Shown in pieces: positions 35,732 through 53,810 of a stretch of 64,000 bases of DNA (position 1 is its first letter; each line of letters begins with the position of its first letter). This DNA comes from Amoebidium appalachense (taxonomy: Eukaryota; Ichthyosporea), in assembly GCA_963693365.1 (NCBI GenBank), contig CAVNZM010000013.1, forward strand, positions 3,224,001 through 3,288,000. Direction: 5' to 3'. The notes below the pieces were generated by a model. That model did not search any database. It saw only the letters and a list, made by a program, of their open reading frames with translations, and was not told the origin of the DNA. Made by a program: the position numbers and the translations under genes.

Positions 35732-37324
35732 ATGGCCCTCGTCCAGTCCATCTACCACAACTTCTTCCGAAGGAACTCTGCTTTCTTCGCCACCTGCCTT
35801 GTGGTAGGTTTACCTTGGGCCTTCTTGCTGTGCAAATATCACAGAACTAGGGGAATGTGCTGAGCCAACAGCGGAAGAAGGAAAGCAATTAGGAAAACGT
35901 TTCAGATACAGGTGGAGGTATTTACTGCGCAATGGACGGCGGGGCAGACGTATAGTGCATGGGGGGCAACATTTCACCCTGGCCGCGCTGCTTGCTTGCA
36001 TTTGTTTTTCCAGCAAGGTTTTTTCTGAGGTCCGAGTTTGCTGCACTTAGTTTTTTCTACATCTTTGAGAAGCGATATCAAAGGTTAGGGAAAGACACAG
36101 CGGTAGGAAGTTTACGATAAGTTTTCTGGTCATGGCTGTTTAGCGGACGTTTTCGAAGCAACATCTTTCTGTCCATGCCCGCTTCACCCTGGATAAACGT
36201 GTTGCTGGAGCAACCACAGCACACTTATGTAGCTCTGGTTTCATGGGTAGACATAATATTCTATGACATACACGCGAAGCACTTTTAAGGAAAAATGCAG
36301 TCGTTATCGAGTGGCGGTTAATGTGCTGTGGAACGGTTGGGAGGGATGTTGGAGGGTGCAAGGGCATGTGTCCGTGTGTCCGTGCCACTGTGCTTGTGTT
36401 TCATGCACTACCCTCTCTCCCGTCTCACATGTCCCGCTTGTCTTTCTTTGCCCCTACCCTATATCCCCTGAGCCCCCTCCTCGTGTCCTCTTTCAAACAG
36501 CAACATCTATAACAAACACGTGTCGCGGTTGGTGCACAGTGAGCAATGGAGTAGACACGGTGATGGAAAAGACGGGAGACGGAACGAACGGTTGGGGGGG
36601 GGGGATGGGGGAGAAGGGGAGTGTGTGTGTGAACGCATTGAAGGATTGTGTTCGTGCCTGTCGTAGCAAGAGGCTATGCCCCAAGTGTACGGCTAGAGGT
36701 GAAAGACAAATCATTGACAACAGGCGGGGACAGGTTGGTGTGTTCGCAGAGCAGGGCTTCGAGAGGACAGTTGATTACTACTATGAGGACGTCCTCAACA
36801 AGGGGGTACGTGTGTGTGTGTGTGTGTGTGTGTGCATGTGGGGTTCTGTGTGGCTGTGCCCACTGTGTGTGCCTTTTTTGGCGTCCCTCTCTGGCTGTTC
36901 TCAGCGGGTATCCTTGCGAGGGTTTGAGCTTGCCCTTCAGTCCTGTGGTTTTTGCAACCGTGTGTGAAGTTGTGCACGTGCTGCGTTTCTGTATGATAAT
37001 GCCTCCACCCCCACCACCTCCCCACTCCCCCCCCCCCGTTTATTGTTCATGTTGCTTTGCATAACTGATTGGTGTGCGTGCAACACGACTGCAAGTACAT
37101 TTTTCGGCCACATCACACATCCACAAGCCTTGCAGCTTTCCAAGCAACAGCGGACGTCCACACACACACATACAAAGACTCTTCTATGCGCACACACTTG
37201 CATACATGAACAGGGTGCCTAGTTATCTATGTGTGTTAAAGAAACACCTGTAGGGCGTGAGCTGACTGGTGTGTGCTCACAGAAACTGTGGAAGCACATT
37301 AAGCCCGCTGAGTCGACCGAGTAA
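35732..37324 (+). CDS. UQCR10: Cytochrome bc1 complex subunit 9 (QCR9/UQCR10), three exons, 61 aa
   Basis: Exons 35732-35803, 36734-36805 and 37283-37324 join in phase 0 with GT-AG borders, giving 24+24+13 residues. The product starts MALVQSIYHNFFRRNSAFFA, has one membrane-spanning segment (about residues 18-29), then GFERTVDYYYEDVLNKG, and ends KLWKHIKPAESTE. The N-terminal RRNSAF, the central F-x-R/G acidic patch and the GKLWKHIK signature with the usual 55-65 residue length identify the family. The protein is a small single-pass subunit of mitochondrial complex III, next to the Rieske protein and cytochrome c1. The second donor (GTACGTGTGTGTG) opens into a GT repeat. The start codon context GACGCCATGG is favourable. 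Confidence 0.93.
35804..36733 (+). other. UQCR10: UQCR10 intron 1
   Basis: This is mostly unique sequence with a short G-run near 36594-36603. ORFs in it, including one of 234 codons that reads through exon 2, have no family signature outside the exon. Confidence 0.8.
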
Positions 37325-38115
37325 ACTTAAATAATGGATTGTGTGTAGTGCCTGCCGTGCCAGGTGAGCTGCAGCAACAAGCCCAACAAACACACACACA
37401 CACACACACACACACAATGGGCGCACGCGCAAACATCATTCTGATGAGTAGAAGCTCACACACCACACACACGGACACATGCATGCACACGTGCTTGTGC
37501 CCGCACACACGGGACACTGACACATTAAAATACATATGCATACATGCACTTATTTACACAGCCACCCGTGCACGCACACACACACAGACACAGACACACA
37601 CACACACACAGTTACATACAAATGAATGCATACATCCACCGTTTCATACACAAGCACGTGCACCCTCCTATACACACATGTCCACACGCATTCACCTCCA
37701 ACCACGCACATGCGCACACAGACACACGCACAGAGGCATGCAGGCACACACCGCATGCACAAGTATAGTTCTACACCCGAATACCCTCCGTGAAAGGGCC
37801 CCTCTGCCCCCACCAGCACACACTTACAAACTATCTCTTTCACTCACACGTGATTGCTTTGTCCTGACCGACCCTTGCGTCAGCTGCTTACACCTCATTG
37901 ATCATGTCATTTGTGGCCACACACACATGCACACACACACACGCACGTAGAAAAATCAGATACACAGCAAAATATGGAGGGATAGAAGAGAAGAGAAGCT
38001 TTTAGTTTTGGCCACGTGAAGACTAAGGAGTCGTGGGGAAAGGTTTACGGGGAAGGAGACATGAGTTTCTTTGGCGGGAGTGTGTGTGTGTGTGTGAATG
38101 TGTTTTTTGGGGGGT

Positions 38116-38152
<37 letters not shown>

Positions 38153-39189
38153 CTGGCTAGTATCGTGACTGTGTGGATACGTGTTTCTTTTTTGTTTGTT
38201 TGTTTGTTTGTTTTCTCGAAGCAAGGAGCAAGGAGGTATGCTCAGTCGTGCCTTGGTGCTGTATACAGCCGTGGATGACTACATAGAGTGCACGAACCAC
38301 ATTGCACCCACATTGACAAAACACAAGCATTGATTCGCAAATCTGAAACACGTGCAAACACAACACACCCTTCCCTTCCTACCTAATGTTTCACGCTTCA
38401 TGTGGGTTCCGTTCGTTATTGCATTCGTTCTCTATCCTGCAAGATACAAGCTCTGTTCTTGGTCGTGTGTAATTGTGTGCTTTGTTCTGTGTAGCGATTT
38501 AAATTAACTGAATCTTCCCCCCCCCCCCCCCCCCCCCCCCAAACACACACACACAAACACACACACACACACAACAAGACAGGGGATTCTGGGTGATGTA
38601 GGGCCACGGGCAGGGTTCGAAAGGCAACGTGGTTCCCGTGACTGCCGAGTCAATAAATCGAATTGCTGGGCCGTGGCCATTTCGCCCCGTGTGTCGATTA
38701 CATAATGTTCGTTATGTTTTCGGGGGGATTTAGTATCCTGTGTGTTGAACTCCCTGGGACGTGTGTGTGTGTGTGTGTTTGGCTGGGGGGGGGGGGGGTA
38801 AACTTACGTCTGCACGCAGTCGTCAATAATACAAGTAGGCCTAGGCCGTCGTTTGCCTTTCGTGTCCGGCCAGTCATCTGTGTGATGTTTGCATATGTAA
38901 AGGAGTAGTAATACTGAAGGTGGTGTGTTATTTTCTTGTTTTGTTTGCATTGCAATTGGGGACTTGCGGGAGAAAAGCAAGCTTGAGGGCCACATGTATA
39001 GGGGTTGGTGTGGGCAAGAGCATGGATACAAAAGGCGCACACAGGTCTCATATGCATGCCCCTACAGGCTGATGTTCCGTATTGTGTTGGAGCTTTTATG
39101 GACTTATTGAAACAACTTATGTTTAACGTTTAAGGTGCAAGTGGTGCATACGGACGTACGGCCGAGTTCGATGTCGTGCCACGGACAGA
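37325..39189. other. Intergenic region between UQCR10 and SDE2
   Basis: It contains CA-type arrays (37389-37416 and scattered to 37950), a long poly-G (38118-38151), a TTTG array (38195-38212), and poly-C followed by CA (38517-38575). No gene was recognised. A CAGGGTTCGAA at 38613 resembles a hAT terminus but has no partner. Confidence 0.6.
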
Positions 39190-39280
39190 GGGTGTAGCGT
39201 TCGTGACTCCCGAGGCAGGAGTGCGAATCCGGATGCTTTTGTCATGAAATATCAGTCGCTGTTCAAAATTTCATGACAAA
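39190..39280. repeat. tRNA-like/SINE-like fragment plus hairpin upstream of SDE2
   Basis: GGTGTAGCGTTCGTGACTCC and GGAGTGCGAATCCGG resemble the A- and B-box spacing of tRNA-derived SINEs. The downstream hairpin (39238-39280) has 13-bp perfect arms TTTGTCATGAAAT and ATTTCATGACAAA with a 17-base loop. No intact tRNA cloverleaf is evident. Confidence 0.35.
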
Positions 39281-39507
39281 CTGCGGTTGGATTTGGCCAC
39301 ACCGCATGTGTGCGTCACCGTCATCACTCGACAGTCAGACATCAGAGAGACAAAGCGCACTCTTTTCGTTTGACGGACACGTTTCGCTACGTTTTCCCCC
39401 AACATCGTGCGATCAGGTCTTCGCTGTATAGCTATTAAGTTAGGCGTATCCAAACTAGATTACTTCCGTTTACCAAGAAGTTGGTTCAGAGAAAAAAAAA
39501 AAGAAAA

Positions 39508-45550
<6,043 letters not shown>

Positions 45551-45566
45551 AGTGTGTGTATGTATG

Positions 45567-45569
<3 letters not shown>

Positions 45570-45614
<45 letters not shown>
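45570..45614 (+). repeat. Poly-G in SDE2 3' UTR
   Basis: A G-run of about 45 begins 20 bases after the SDE2 stop codon. Confidence 0.97.
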
Positions 45615-45906
45615 CGTGCACGTGTGCGCGCGCCTTGTTTGTTTTTGTTTGTTTGTGTGTGTGTGTTATTTGTCTTCTTTTTGATTTGTGTGTGTTGTGT
45701 ATGTGTTTGTGTGTGTGTGTGTTTTGGGAGCGGGAGGCTTGGTTTTTGGGCTGTGGGTGTGATTTTCTGAGGTTTCTTTGATGGCATTGGTAACTGGATT
45801 CCTTTTTGGGTTCTGGTTTGTTGTTGTTTTAGTTCGATGGTGAAGCAAATGTAATTTTGGAAGGTGTCTTGCTTTGGAGGCCGAAATATGAACGAGATAC
45901 AAGTGT

Positions 45907-45912
45907 AATAAA
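45907..45912 (+). terminator. SDE2: SDE2 polyadenylation signal candidate
   Basis: A canonical AATAAA lies about 357 bases downstream of the SDE2 stop codon and is the first one after it. Confidence 0.5.
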
Positions 45913-46714
45913 GATAAGGACATTGGCAAGATACATTTGCGCTATTTTCCGGTTTATGTGCCCTACATATTGGTGGGTTGGTTGCAAGGAATAGCAAACA
46001 AATGTTGTGCACACTACTACTCGTATATTCCTACTTTTTTGTGGTTTTATATAAACTTTTTTTTTTTGCCAGTGTGCGCGCTAAACTTCCCGCCCAAGTA
46101 TCCACGTTTGGCTAATCAGTGAGATCGTGCGCGAATTATTGGTCCATACAAAGATTTTTGAGATTGCGGTATCTGATTGCGGTATCTGAGTTCTTCATAT
46201 ATATATGCATCTAATCAGAAAGCGCACGTTGTAACGTTCTTACGTAAAATCACTTAACTACTTGCAGCTTTACAATTTTGATGAAGTCTTTTTGCGATAC
46301 TGTGAACCCCCTCGAGCATCCCCCTCTCTCTCTCTCATCTCTCTCTCCCCCTCCCTCCCCTCCTCCTCCCCCTCCTTCCCCCCCTCCCCCCCCCCCCCCC
46401 CCCCCCACCTCCTTCCCGCTTCCATAGCTTCTGCCCGGGACACCAAGCTATATCAAAGGGAGGTGCATGTCATTGCCCCCCCCCCCCCCCCCCCCCTCCC
46501 CCCCCCCCCCCCCCCCCCCCCCGGTCACCCACCCACCCACACGTACAAGCACCCATACATCCACCGGAGTACACAACTTGAACCCGTCACCACCAGTCAT
46601 CGAGGAGTGCACACACACACACGCACACACACACAAAAATACACGTGCGCATATCCATGCCATGCGCAAGTACATTCGCACAGGCACACATGGGTAGGCC
46701 TGTTACAGTAAATC

Positions 46715-46816
46715 GTGAGACACACTACATCCATTTGCCACAAATTAAATTTACCTGATATAAAACATATACTCAGGTAGCAAAAGGATGTAGTAATTAT
46801 ATATAATGTGTCTCAC
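46715..46816. repeat. 102-bp fold-back inverted repeat
   Basis: GTGAGACACA and CTACATCC on the left pair with GGATGTAG and TGTGTCTCAC on the right. TTTGC/GCAAA and ACCTGA/TCAGGT extend the stem inward. The arms carry offset AT-rich insertions of 13-14 bases. It could be a short MITE or a structured RNA. Confidence 0.65.
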
Positions 46817-46905
46817 AAGAGAGAAGCAGAGAGACTCTCGGGGAGAGAGAAGGGGGGAGGGGGGGGGGGGGAGAGAGAGGGGGTGGGCAGGGAGAGAAAG
46901 CCTCA

Positions 46906-46974
<69 letters not shown>

Positions 46975-47273
46975 GGGGGGGGGGGGGGGAGACGGCAACA
47001 CCGGTGTGGTACTGTAAACTCCCAGGAACGTTATGGTTTCACCTCAAAATCACCAATACGATATTCAGAAGGCTTTCTTCCCATTAGCATGGCTTAGATG
47101 ACCTACAGTAAGCGTATAATTCATGATACGCTAATAGTATAAGTAGGAACGTGTATAGGTACATTCCGGGCATTCTGATATAGGTACATATATCATCCTG
47201 CCAGGCAGAGCAAAGTGGAAGACAATTGCTACCCTCCGGTAGGTGAACCAGGGGGGGAAAGAATGCATTCAGT

Positions 47274-47370
47274 AGCTCTCACAATCAAGGGAAAAGAATA
47301 CATACAGGCAGTGTTTTCTGGTTGTTCGTAAGTGCCGGCTGCATTCATTTGCACTGCAACTGTGAGAGCT
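47274..47370. repeat. 97-bp inverted repeat
   Basis: AGCTCTCACA (47274-47283) pairs with TGTGAGAGCT (47361-47370). An inner GCAGTG/CACTGC pair is also present. Confidence 0.55.
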
Positions 47371-47988
47371 TGTGAGTCAGTCACCATTTTTTGGTGGAAT
47401 GCATCATGGCAGGTCGATCACCATATACACCAGTGCAGAAGGATAAAATTACAATGAATAAACGTATTTCAATACGGTCATGACGTCTCTCGGTCAGGCT
47501 TAAGGGGTTACTTTGAAAAACGTTTCTATGTCATACTATAATGATTAGAAGTAGCCTACTTTATACTACCAGTACCGTCAATCATAGTCCACTGGGACCC
47601 ATGTGGTGTAAATCGCACCTCAAGGTGAACGAGGGCTCACATGTGAAGGTGCAGTACCACGCCCAGACACCTAGGTACACAACATGTACACCTACATAAA
47701 TATGATGATTCATGCATCCAATATACCTCATTGGGCTAGGCCTAATAGTATATAGCTGGGTTATCATCGCTCAACGGGAAAATCTCCGGAATTTTCCTTC
47801 AGCTTCGACTCGAGCATATATTCGAATCTATCTGGATCATCTCCACATGCTTTGCAAGCCCCCTCCTCCCCCCCCCCCTCCCCCCCCCCCCCTTCCCCCC
47901 CCCCCCCCCCCCCCCCCTCCTTTTGCATGTACTCAGTGATAGATCTCGAACTCAGATAATTATACAATGAGCATGTATTAGACACATC

Positions 47989-48038
<50 letters not shown>

Positions 48039-48095
48039 TAGAGGTTACTGATCTGCATACGCAAATAACTCCCCCCCTCCCCCCCCCTCCCCCTT

Positions 48096-48134
<39 letters not shown>

Positions 48135-48361
48135 AAAAAAAAAAAAAAACCCTAACCCCAACAAGCACACTCACACACACGTACACACACACTAATATGC
48201 AAACATATGCAGCATTGGAAAAGGAGTGAGTGTGCATGTTGTAGATGTGTTTCACGAACACCTGCCTTATGTGTGGTAGTGGTGGGGTTGGGGGTGGAGT
48301 GGTGTTGGTGGGGGGAGGGGAGGGGGGAGGGGGGAGGGGCAGGGGTTATGGAAACAGTTTT

Positions 48362-48870
48362 TAGTGCGTAAGACCTAGACACAACATTTTGCTTGTGCAT
48401 ATGATCACCACAGTTGAACAACGTGTTCATGGGGCAGACAGATAGTCCAACAGAATCTACCCTTACGTGTTTGTTTTTGCCTCATGGCTCTCTTCCAAAA
48501 AAACCTACCAAGGCCTGGATGTAGTCGTTTTCTTCAGCATCTTTTGTGGAGCGAGTTCAGGGTCCCTTCCAGCTAGTCACACTCGTCAAAACTGCAAGAA
48601 AGGACTTGAACCTGCCGAAAAATATTCTACATCTGACAATGTTCATGTATTGGTAATGTCGCCCAAGGAGCCCCAATGAAACAACCAACAACATTGTGGT
48701 ATGTCGTAAATCCAGCAGCATTAACACAACTCGAACTGTACGTACTGTAAGAAATTTTGGCAATAGGATAATGGAAAGCCAATCTTGGAGAGGGTCGAAG
48801 AGAGTAAAAGTTTATATGCGTCAGCGCTAGGAGTCGGGCTTTTGAGGGGGGGGGGGGGGGGGGGGGGGAA

Positions 48871-48915
<45 letters not shown>

Positions 48916-49195
48916 AAAAAACACTAAAGCCTGACACCATCAGACCCCATCCCCCCCCCCAACCCCCTTACCCCCCTTCCCCCTTCGTTTTTGGGACCAT
49001 ACCCTGCCGTGGTAAACACATTTCTTCCATACTCCGAATCACCCCCGTCCCTCCCTCCAACCGGCAGTTCCGAGTCACCTTTCTCTTCGCTCGCTTTCCC
49101 GCGGCCTACCACGAGCCTAAAACACGCACCACAGACCATTTTGTTTTATTTGGAAATCGAGGGGGGTGAGGGGGGGAGGAGGTTGGGGACACCAT

Positions 49196-49232
<37 letters not shown>

Positions 49233-50003
49233 GGGGGGAGGGGAGAAGGGAGGGTGGGAGGGGGGAAGGGGGGGGGGAGGGGGGGGAAGGTGGGGGGGGG
49301 GGGGGGGGGGGGGGAGGGGGAAGTTTGATCGGGCGGAGCCCTGTAGATATGTGATGGTTGTGAGTGGTTGGCAAGCTAGGACTTGTGCACATTCTCGGTA
49401 TTATTCGGTGCATGTTCTTTAGTAATGCCTTAAAAGGGCCTTGCACTAATATGGACAAAACCAACTATGCGCTAGCAGTCACCCAAGTAGCCGCTGATCA
49501 GGGGAGTGAACACTGTCACCATATTTAATTCCACTTCATAAATTTGAAGTCAAGTATCTTAGAAATTTCCACACAGACCTATAGGGTTACTTTGGGCCAA
49601 AGGAGAATTTAAGCTGTTTTCGTCTGTGGGGAATGGAGGACTGAGACGAGACATTGGGTAGAAGTTGGTACTACTAGAGAAGAAGGGGTGGAGGACCCCA
49701 TCCGGTGGTAGGAAACACAGGGTCGCCCAGCATACACAGTGAAGAAGACGACAGCCCCCGCTCACCTCTATCAATATGAAGGCCATCAGTGCTCAACCTT
49801 TTCCACGCCTCTTTACGTGCTCTCAGCACCGTTAGTAAGTATCTTCCTTGACGACAGACAATTAACTCACTGACAGCACGTGGCTTGGGGTTGATTCTGC
49901 ATCACTCTCCTTAATTATATTGCTCCCCCCTCCTCCCCCCCCCCCCCCCCCCACACACACACACCCCACCCCTCCCACTCCTCCTCGATCCTCTTTTCAT
50001 TCA

Positions 50004-50044
<41 letters not shown>

Positions 50045-50090
50045 GTGTGTGCGTGTGTGCGTGTGTGTGTGTGCGCGCGTGTGCGTGTGT

Positions 50091-50133
<43 letters not shown>

Positions 50134-51592
50134 CGCGCGTGTGTGTGCGTGTGTGTGTGTGTGCGTGTGTTTGAGGGGGGATGGCTGGGGGGGGGGGGGG
50201 GGGGGGGGGGAGGGGGGCCACGGTATTTGAGTGTGTGTATTAGACACGAACAAAGGTGTAAAAGTTTATGCGACTGACCACCAAGGTTGGACAACATGTT
50301 CATGGGTTGGCTGGACTGTTCAACACTGTTAACCTCACCTGTTTACTCTTGCATTATGACTTTTTCTTTTTAATAAAGCCAACGTAACTGAGGTCTCAAT
50401 AGTGTTCGTTTTCTGCAACATCATCTTTTGTGGGGTGAGTTCAGAGACTTTTCAACATCATACTCGCTGAAAAGACTGAAGACTCCAAAGAGCTTGAACC
50501 ACTTTGCCGAAACAAATAGTTCACCTGGCAGTTCATATGATTTCATCATATCAACAGTTCGCCCAAGAGACCCTAAGGAAACAACGGACAACATAAGAGT
50601 ATGTCTTTGGAGTGTGTGATTGTGGGACAGACCCGTCACCTAACAACAAGGGAACCACAAAATCTGTACGGTAAAGCGCTTTTGGCTGTTCAAATGTACA
50701 TGGGAAAGCCAAATTTTGGTACGAGAGGGAAAGGGAACATGGGGGGGGGGGGGGGGGGGGAGGGAGGGGCGGGAGCTTTTGAGTTTAAAAGATCCAATAG
50801 ATGCGGAAAAAAAGTTGTTTGTGGGTGTGGCACCACAGGCGGGCAACATGTTCATTGGGTGGATAAATTATAAAAGTCCAACGTGGTCTACCCTTACCTG
50901 GAAAATTGCTCTTTTGCCTAATGACCTTTTAAAAAAAAAAGAAGAAAATTATACCGTTATATCTGTGATATCTTGGTTGTTTTTATTTTCAAAAGAATAT
51001 CAACAAAACCAATTTTTTTTAATGAAAAAAAAGGAAAAATTCAACAATTTCAGATAATCCCGGATATTAATGTCTATTGACTGTATTTGTCAAATCATCG
51101 TATGTTTAACGAGTTTTCTCAAGTGTATTATTATTTAGGTCATTACTTGCTCCATATTTGAGAGCCTCCTAATATTGTATCATCTCACTAAGATTCTGTA
51201 ATATCTCACTTGCTTCTTTTTATGAGAACATCAATAAAGTCATTATATATATTCAACCGGAGTCTCAATCAAAGTACTATCTTCAGCCTCTTATCTTGGG
51301 CAACTGAAGGGACTCTTTTCCAACACGTCATACTCGAGAAAAGAGATGGAGGACTGACCCACTCTGCCGAATCATGTTCCGTACCTGGAAACGTTCACGC
51401 AATGGACAGGTCACCCAAGAAACCCCAATAAAACCGAAAAACACTTAGGGATGTCCTTTAAAGTGCGATTGTGGGACAGATCGGATCCAACAAGTTGTCA
51501 CTGGCACCGAAATCTGTATGGTAAAATGCTTTCGGCTAATCAATCTGATAAGGGAAAGCAAGACTTTCACAGTCAATAGTCTAAGCTTTGAA

Positions 51593-51620
<28 letters not shown>
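48362..51620. repeat. Three diverged tandem copies of a poly-G-ended unit
   Basis: Similar segments occur near 48362-48910, 50225-50765 and 50820-51625. Shared words in the same order include AACATGTTCATGGG, CTACCCTTACCTG, TCTTTTGTGG, GCCCAAGAGACCC or near variants, GATTGTGGGACAGA, AATCTGTACGGTAAA and GGGAAAGCCAA, followed by poly-G. ORFs from different copies align only in patches and are broken. I see no protein family. Between copies 1 and 2 (48911-50224) lie G/C-rich and GT/GC microsatellite tracts and unique DNA. Confidence 0.6.
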
Positions 51621-51625
<5 letters not shown>

Positions 51626-51639
51626 GGGGGGAGGGGGGG

Positions 51640-51763
51640 GGGAATTAAACACACACACACACACACACCACCACCAACCACCACCAACATCGAAGCACGT
51701 CCTCCCTTAGTAAACTCATTTCTTCCACACGTATTGGAGCCCCACTCCTGCTCCCCCCCCCCC

Positions 51764-51794
<31 letters not shown>

Positions 51795-52505
51795 GTAGTG
51801 GAGCCCCACTTCCCCTTCCCCCCTCCCCCCTCCTGCCCCCCTCCATCCCCCCTCCCCTTGCATTCCACAGCCACCTTTCGCTTTACCCTCTTTCAGCCAC
51901 CATGAGCCTTTAGCCTTTAATTACTGCCACCTACTATCTCGTCGTTTCCCCTGAAATAGAAAATTGGAGGGATGGGGAGAGGGGGAGGAGGGGAGGAGCA
52001 GTGGTGGTGGTGGTGGTGGTGGTGGTTGGGCAGGCGACGGGCAGGGAGGGGGGGGGGGGGGGAGGGAGGGGAGGAGGGAGGGGGGAGAGGGGAGGAGGGG
52101 GAGGGGGAGGGAGGGGAGGGGGGAAGGGGGGGGGGGGGGGAGAGAGAGAGGAAGGGGGAGAGGGGGGGGGGGGTAAGGGATGTGATGGGTCCCCGTCTTC
52201 CCCTGAGACTGCCCCTTGCTTGCTTCCTTCTTTGGTTGTGGTGCCGCCCTCTCTTCCACTACCTTCTTCTTCCCCCCTCCCCGCCCCCACCCCTGCCCCC
52301 CTCCCCCTGCTCCCTCCCCCCCCCTCCGGCAACCAAATCCCAGATCCCAAAACGCACGTGTTTCCCCGTCTCCCCCACCCCCCCCCCCCCCCCCCCGCCA
52401 CCGCTGCGGCCGCCGCCTCCACCACCTCCCTCTCCCCCAATCCCCCATCCCCGATCCCGGTATCTCAACCCCCCCCCCCCCCCCAAAAAAAAAAAACACG
52501 GCGAA
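51640..52505. repeat. Purine- and pyrimidine-rich low-complexity region
   Basis: A short CA block (51651-51668) is followed by poly-C (51754-51780), G/GA-rich blocks (51966-52173), C-rich blocks (52260-52445) and a C(n)A(n) junction (52469-52496). No coding sequence is supportable. Confidence 0.85.
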
Positions 52506-52516
52506 ATTGTTTCAGG

Positions 52517-52900
52517 TAAGAATGCTCTCATTTCAGCCGCCGTTACCGTTGACGCCGACATCACCAAGGGCGAGATGCTCTTTTCCCGCAACTCCCCACG
52601 TGCATTCAACCTGCAGCAGGCCTGCCGCAGCTATTCGCCGGTTGTCACAGACGCGTTTGCCGCGACGTGAAATGCGCCGTGGAGTACGGGACCATGTGCG
52701 AGGTATTTGCCAAAAATAGAGCCAGCAAGGTGTGCGTGTCGATCGTGAAGAACATTCCAGACCGTTGGTGCATGGCAACGGGCTGCTCGGAGGTGTATGC
52801 GCACATGTGCCAATGGGAAATGCAATGCTTAGAACTATATTTGGTAATCATTGGTGCCCTACTGTTAAGTATTACTAGAGCCAGCAATGACGTATTCTTC
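52517..52900 (+). CDS. Coding-like stretch, unassigned, frame-shifted
   Basis: One frame reads KNALISAAVTVDADITKGEM and on to FAAT, stopping at 52670. Another frame continues from about 52667 with MKCAVEYGTMCEVFAKNR, IVKNIPDRWC and CSEVYAHMCQWEMQC. Both halves have balanced amino-acid composition in an otherwise repetitive area. This suggests a broken gene or two exons. I do not recognise a family. Confidence 0.25.
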
Positions 52901-52974
52901 TATCGGCCATTCACACTCAAGAGTATTTGTTTTTTTTCTCCCTGTTTTTCTTTGCAGGGAGGTAACAAAAGGGT

Positions 52975-53075
52975 GGGTTGGTGGGTGGGTGGGTGGGCGC
53001 GTGGGTGGGTGGGTGGGTGGGTGGGTGGGTGGGTGGGTGGGGGGGGGGGGGGGGGGGGGGAGGGGGGAGGTAATA
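52975..53075. repeat. (GGGT)n passing into poly-G
   Basis: About 60 bp of GGGT units are followed by a G-run of about 20, a strong G-quadruplex-type sequence. Confidence 0.95.
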
Positions 53076-53419
53076 TGTTTTTCCTACCGGCTAGCGTTTG
53101 CCAGATTTGGTAATGTGTGCATTATCACGGGTACTGTTTAGCAAGTTAATATTAAGTCAAAGGTTAAGGGGTTTCTAGGACTGTTGTAATATGGTGATGA
53201 ATATCGATTGCTGTTGGAGCACCGGTAAAACAAACGAAAATAAATAGCACACAGTTGACCGTTTGTGGTTGCTTGCATCCACCAACCTGAATTGCGGGTA
53301 TTGCTGTTCCAAAAAGACGTATTCTGAGCTAGAAATCTGTGATTGTGTTCTGAGGTGGCCCCTGTGTGTCTATTAATGTTCTTTCAGTGGCCCAGTATCT
53401 ATATATGTGTGTGTGCTCT

Positions 53420-53765
53420 CAGCTCGGTATCGATATTCGTATTCTTGCCCAGTATCCGATTGTATATTCGTACTCTAGTCCAACACCTAATCGTATTCCT
53501 AGCCCAACACATAGCCCAACATCTACATTCGTATTCCTAGTCCAAGAGCGAAAATATTATGATTACCTCACTGACAAAATATAGTATATTTGCGCTCCTA
53601 TCATAACAATTATTAATAATGCTGGTATTTTCTACACGGCTGAATAATCTATATTCGTATTATTAGCCCAAAGCCTTATTTCAAGGTCGGCCTCGAACCT
53701 ATAGCCGTATTCCTTGCTCAGTAATCTATTCACATTCAATGGCCGCTGTCCCAGAACCTACCCTT
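53420..53765. repeat. Degenerate minisatellite, unit like TATTCGTATTCCTAGCCCAA
   Basis: The motif ATTCGTATTC(C/T)TAG(C/T)CCAACA recurs about eight times with variable spacing, immediately upstream of the copia element. Confidence 0.7.
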
Positions 53766-53805
53766 GTTTTTTTTTAGCCCATCATCGGCGGCCGGTATAG
53801 TTGCT

Positions 53806-53810
53806 AAGTT
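53806..53810 (+). other. 5' target-site duplication AAGTT
   Basis: AAGTT directly precedes LTR 1 and reappears at 55650-55654 directly after LTR 3. Confidence 0.85.

Larger units (their letters stand above)
45913..48361. other. Intergenic DNA downstream of SDE2
   Basis: It contains C-rich blocks (46320-46410 and 46477-46522), G/GA tracts (46850-46990), poly-C blocks (47870-47918), a TA array (47995-48036) and a C(n)A(n) junction (48098-48149). Two fold-back repeats are listed separately. The stretch 47000-47840 is unique and shows no gene. Confidence 0.6.

Noticed and set aside
38613-38630. CAGGGTTCGAA resembling the hAT terminus
   Set aside because: No matching inverted end or 8-bp duplication was found nearby.
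48118-48165. Telomere-like AAACCCTAACCCC after the A-run
   Set aside because: Only about two imperfect units; no array.
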